Assembly: GCA_050084515.1 (NCBI GenBank)
Contig: CM114271.1
Span: 50,034,001 to 50,098,000 of the forward strand
Length of the DNA: 64,000 nt
Origin: Blasia pusilla
Taxonomy: Eukaryota > Marchantiophyta > Marchantiopsida > Blasiales
Reading direction: 5' to 3'
Below are positions 59,837 to 64,000 of this stretch, piece by piece (the stretch's first letter is position 1; each line of letters starts with the position of its first letter). The position numbers and the translations under genes were made by a program. Below the pieces are notes generated by a model that had not been told where the DNA came from, searched no databases, and saw only the letters and a list, made by a program, of their open reading frames with translations.

Positions 59837-60439
59837 GTAAGTAAGAACCCCAACATTCTACTCGTCAGTGCAGCAGTGAATACAGTCCGATTCTGGCCCC
59901 AGATATATAGTCGTCATTGCAGTGCCTGGTACCACTACTAAAGTAGCTAAGATAATTTCACCGCGAAGCTTCTCAAGAATCTCAATCAGTCACAATTTCA
60001 GCAGTCAATGCATTTGACGTTGGACTGGATTCACTCGACTTTTGAAGTTTCAAATGAGGATTAAATCGCCAAAGCTGTACTTGCGAGCACGCAAAGTTTT
60101 GGTAAGGAGTACGAGGTACTATAATTGGAAGACTGCTTCAAACCTCAGTGACGGATTTTGGTTATTACTCCTTCGCATCCAACTCATTCTGTAGTCCACA
60201 CCAATACCAACAGTCCAAATCTTCAACACCTATCGAGTCGTCTTATGCGTGCGTCTCAAGCAGCATTGTCGCTCAGGAAACACGCTCGCCAGAGTAAGAC
60301 CTTGGATCTTAGAGACTTCTGTTCCTACAAGCTTCGCAGTGGAAAAAATTCTTTCATTTGGGAAAATACTGAGAAGAAGTTATGTGCTTCAGTTGGAGGT
60401 GTAGCTGATGAAGATTGTTGTGGTCGGTGATGTGAGATG

Positions 60440-60475
60440 GCATCAGAGGATATCAGAGGATATCAGAGGATATGT
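60440..60475. repeat. Three tandem copies of an 11-bp unit
   Basis: ATCAGAGGAT is repeated three times in direct succession with one-base spacers. A similar short triplet (GGTCTGCAA) is at about 62443-62470. Both are simple tandem slippage repeats. Confidence 0.8.
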
Positions 60476-63404
60476 GACCGTGTAGAACCGTCTTTAGTAT
60501 CTATAATAGATTACAAGGAGGATATAATAGGGTCTCATTTGACAAGTAAGGAACTCATGTGTTGATTGTATACAAGCTGAAATCATGGTAGATGATGCTA
60601 GTTCTTATTTTGTAAAAGGAGATACTTGTGAGAACCACGCTTCGACTCTTCTAAACTCTTCTAAATCCATGTAAGATGGAGACACTTTTTCTCGAGATCC
60701 GTCCGCCACGTCTAAATTTTTGCGTAGTAGTTGCAGTCCCAATTCAAAATCAGATTTGAGACCGAGTTGTCCGATACCAAGCTGACACCTCACTGCCAGC
60801 CAAATGCTCTGCGCTAAACGATTTCAGAGCGCGTCATTTCCGGTAGTTACCCACCTTCTGACTGCAGATGTCGTCGAGTATCTGATTTGGACCAGCGCTG
60901 AGTATTTTTGTACTCACAGGTGATAGATTCATCGTAGACAAAGTTACCTCATCAAACCATTCATTTTCCTGTGGCTCAGGCGGATCACCAGTCATCTCAA
61001 GGAGTACTTTCTATATTAAGCTTACAGAATCTACGAGACAGTGGCCGGACAGTCTTGTTTCACTCCATCATGTCACTGTGGATTCATGGAGAGTGATTTT
61101 GGAAGACTCCACTTACTTCTAAAGCTCCGCGCAGACAACAACTGGCCTGATTATAACGCTGGGAGCAGTTCAATAAAGAAGCAAGAGAACGTAACAGATC
61201 AAAGAGTAACGAGTGAAATAAAAATCTGATGTACCCACTAATGATATAACTGGGAAATGCTCTCGAGAATTGAAGACCGTGGCGGAACATTTTAAAACTC
61301 AGTCGAACTCCGCATGGAACCGGCCGGTAGCGGCAGCAGGAGAAAGGCTAGTCCAAGAAATAGATCATCACTTCGATTCAGAGAATTCGTCACATGGTAA
61401 CGTTGGGACAAAGTGCAGCCCACGCTGAGCGTCCGCCACTGCGGTGAATCAAAAGGAAATCGCAAGGAATGTGAAGAACTGGAGCAATTGCAATAGAGCA
61501 TGAAAACGTAGTGAGTGAGAATGAACACACCGCGGGTCAGAAGGATTTGGCGAAGAATCTGAATCGGGGTAGGGTACGATTGATTATCATGACAAAGAGT
61601 GTTGCAGAATTAAGGTCCTGGAGGTCTAATTTCTCCATTACACTTTCAAGAGACAATCGGAGCTCCATAGAAGCAGCGGAATCAGTCGGACGAAGGAAGA
61701 ATGGTTTTGGTTCGTAAGTAGATTTCGCTTTTGAGATTATCTTGAGCGCTCACTGTATATACAGTAGTAGTAGCAGACAGACTCAATCCAGTCCAGCTGG
61801 TTTAGTTTTCGCGAGGAGACTGCTGAAGTGGGTTCATCGATACCCGCATTTTGTGAAGGTTCTGCAGACAGCAGAGACAACAATTGAGACACATATATTT
61901 CCGTTTCCAGCTAATCTTGTCCAAGCAGTGATTCGATCGAGAGTGATTATGGTCTACACCGCAGTTGTACTTCGAGATGTATCCACTAGCAATGAGCTAA
62001 GCTGGCCAAGGATTTGTGCCTGCAAACGAATGACTTGATCAATTACCGGGCATTTCACAACGACATTCATGGCTGACAAGAGGATTTTCCATAACGCTGG
62101 AGAGTTCACCCTTCAGCATACTGACACCCGAGATAAGAAATCGAGAATCGATTTACGAGCTGCAGACGATAGCTGAAGCATTCTATTCCGATCGGAAAGA
62201 TCGAAAAGCCACTTCATGACTTATGTCTTCTTGCCAATCCATGAAAAAGCGTTGTCCTCCTGGCTCGACCATGTTCTTCAATATTGACTGGCTGTAATAA
62301 TGCGGTCCGTTTTGAATTCGAATTGCCTATAAAAGAGAGGGTTCCTCGTAGAAAAATTGAAGGCCTAGTTCATATGATTGAGCAACAGCTGTTATTCGCT
62401 GCCACCAGATTCCATTTCAAGTGATTAATGGACGACCTCGCTGGTCTGCAAGGTCTGCAAGGTCTGCAAGATAGCAACTGATGCGCCAGCAGATTGCAAG
62501 AGCGTGAACGCATTGTAAGAAGCAGCAGGGTGATTCTCAGATCTCGACCAGACGTACACGAGCTTTTAAGGAGGCTCCAGGAAATCATTGAGTTATTGTA
62601 ATTTTTTGGAGCCTCATCGATGAGTGGAGGTCCTACTCGAAAGGATCCTGGAACTGGCTGGAAGTCCCACATGCTTGCCTCCATAAAGTTGGAGTGACCA
62701 AATAAGAAATAACCGTGATTTTCTAAACTCTTCTATTCTGTGGTGTAAGTTACGTTGGCTTGCTAGAACTTCAACTCTAGTTCCAGCTTTCCCTTCTCTC
62801 CACTGGTGCCAACTGGGCATTGAACTTGGTGGTGCACAAACAGTAATGCAGTGGAGGTATAAGATTATGTATACAAGCTGCTCTTGATCACGTGAAGCAG
62901 TCGTTCGAGATGCATACGTATAATTCGCATAATGTAGTTGGGATGCGGGCAGTAACACTTTAGACGAATTAGAAAATTAGACAAACATGCTTGACGCATA
63001 TGAATCTCAAAGCGGGAAATAACCATCGACAAAGCGAGAAGGTTTCGATGAGTCGAATGAAGGTAGTTCGCCCGTAGGGATAACCATCGACAATGGAAAT
63101 TTTCATAAATTGGCCCAGGAAATTGTATGCGAACGCTTCATTGTCATTGCACCGATGTCCTCTTAGAAGAGTTCTTTCTACGTACATGTATGTTGCAAAT
63201 TCTTCGATCATAATTATTTGAATAGTCGTAATTGGCAGGAAGGCCGCGACGTCTTCTGCGTAATCAATCGATTGATCGGTTTGTCCGTGCGTCAGGAGTG
63301 ACATTATTCCAAATTCTGGCCGAGGGTATCGGGTGCGAGTAGTTACCCTTTTCGATTTCAAGGTTTTTCCTCATCACATTGGAACCTATTTCATGCAAAC
63401 CGTA
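60476..63404. other. Region without a supported gene
   Basis: No long frame, no recognised domain and no RNA gene. Short frames on both strands overlap without coding character. The region may contain exons too short to recognise by eye. Confidence 0.4.
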
Positions 63405-64000
63405 GAAAGCGTCCGACATTTGGACTTCCCAGCCGAGACAGAAGTTTTTCCACATCGTACACAATGTACCAGGAGCGTCCGCGGCTGACAGTTTCCCGAA
63501 ACAGTATCGGGTCCCTAGGGCGCAAATAGCCAAGCACAGAATTTGTCTTAGGGGTTCTCGGGGATTGAGAAAGATGAAGCAGTCATTTCTGGAAAGAAGG
63601 AGGTCCATTGAAATGAATGGTGTTATTAGAAACGCTGGTGTTTTGGGCACTGGATGCGATGAAGCAGCAATCTAAATTCTGTCCAGATAGCATAGGAAGT
63701 GGAAGACCTACCTCAACAGCCTGCGTGAGAGTGTCGTACGCATGCAGGCTGAACCAGAGATTTAAAGGTGATGCCCAAATCGAAGATAGTGCCTCGGCCA
63801 CCGATTGCGGCGCCGACCGCGAGGACGTTTCAATGGGACACAATATTTCCAGACGAGATCTGAACGGCGAGCATCTGATCGACCACCGACGCGACTACAT
63901 GCATGTGATACTCATGTACTCAGAGATCGCATTCAATGCTTTGTAGATCAGTGGCGTGAAGCTGTTCCCCGAATCGTCAGTCAGGGACTAGTTTCCCAAA
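63405..64000 (-). pseudogene. Decayed second nepenthesin-type aspartic protease (partial, runs off the window)
   Basis: The minus-strand translation aligns, with frame changes, to the C-terminal third of the intact protease at 24244-25749: SFTPLIYK (FTPLLSNP), GTIFDLGITFKSLVQPA (GTIFDSGTTFTSLVQPA), DCCFIASSAQNTSVSNNTIH (DCCFNLSAPPN...), CFIFLNP, QILCLAI and GWEVQMSDAF (GWEPQQCDAF). The second catalytic motif has DLGI in place of DSGT. Stops and frameshifts occur. It has the same strand as the intact gene 38 kb away, so it is probably an old duplicate. The 5' part lies beyond the window. Confidence 0.7.

Overview
This window is nuclear DNA from a plant. Genes with GT-AG introns (a METTL4-like methyltransferase, an RCC1-repeat protein, a coiled-coil protein) and a plant nepenthesin-type aspartic protease lie among large, nested, decayed transposable elements. 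The DNMT-carrying Ty3 family suggests an early-diverging land plant (bryophyte or lycophyte grade), but this is inference and the species cannot be read from the sequence.

Layout. 0-2.5 kb: an array of degenerate palindromes, then a decayed SWIM-finger (MULE/FAR1-like) ORF with one more palindrome unit behind it. 2.7-4.8 kb: an internally deleted Ty3-type element (copy 1). 4.8-8.9 kb: no recognisable gene. 8.9-12.0 kb: a five-exon coiled-coil gene with two homologous terminal exons. 14.4-16.9 kb (minus): a seven-exon RCC1 propeller gene, divergent from 17.8-21.6 kb (plus), a METTL4-like MT-A70 methyltransferase gene. 24.2-25.7 kb (minus): an intronless aspartic protease. 26.4-26.9 kb: an AT-rich tandem repeat. 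27.1-40.6 kb: Ty3 copy 2, interrupted by a 4.1-kb CACTA element (30.0-34.2 kb). 44.2-58.3 kb: a Ty1/copia element whose 5' LTR is split by Ty3 copy 3 (44.35-53.4 kb). The copia element itself splits what looks like a host coding exon. 58-64 kb: weak exon candidates and the remains of a second aspartic protease gene.

The main find is the Ty3-type family seen in all three copies. Pieced together from the copies, its order is gag, two CCHC zinc knuckles, DSGA protease, a C5-cytosine DNA methyltransferase, reverse transcriptase, RNase H, integrase, and a C-terminal PHD-type zinc finger. Both long copies start TGTCAC, end GCGCACGACA, and sit between 4-bp target duplications (CATG; AGGC). Their lengths agree (about 9.3 kb without the CACTA insert, and 9.1 kb), yet I see no long terminal direct repeat at their ends. 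In copy 1 the two end segments occur in the order 3' end, 5' end, 3' end. The element therefore appears to carry its own chromatin writer and reader and to have unusual termini. All copies are broken by stops and frameshifts. Many of the stops are CAG-to-TAG changes, as expected from deamination of CHG-methylated cytosines.

I had no search tool. Family assignments rest on motifs read by eye, and exon borders on splice signals and reading phase.
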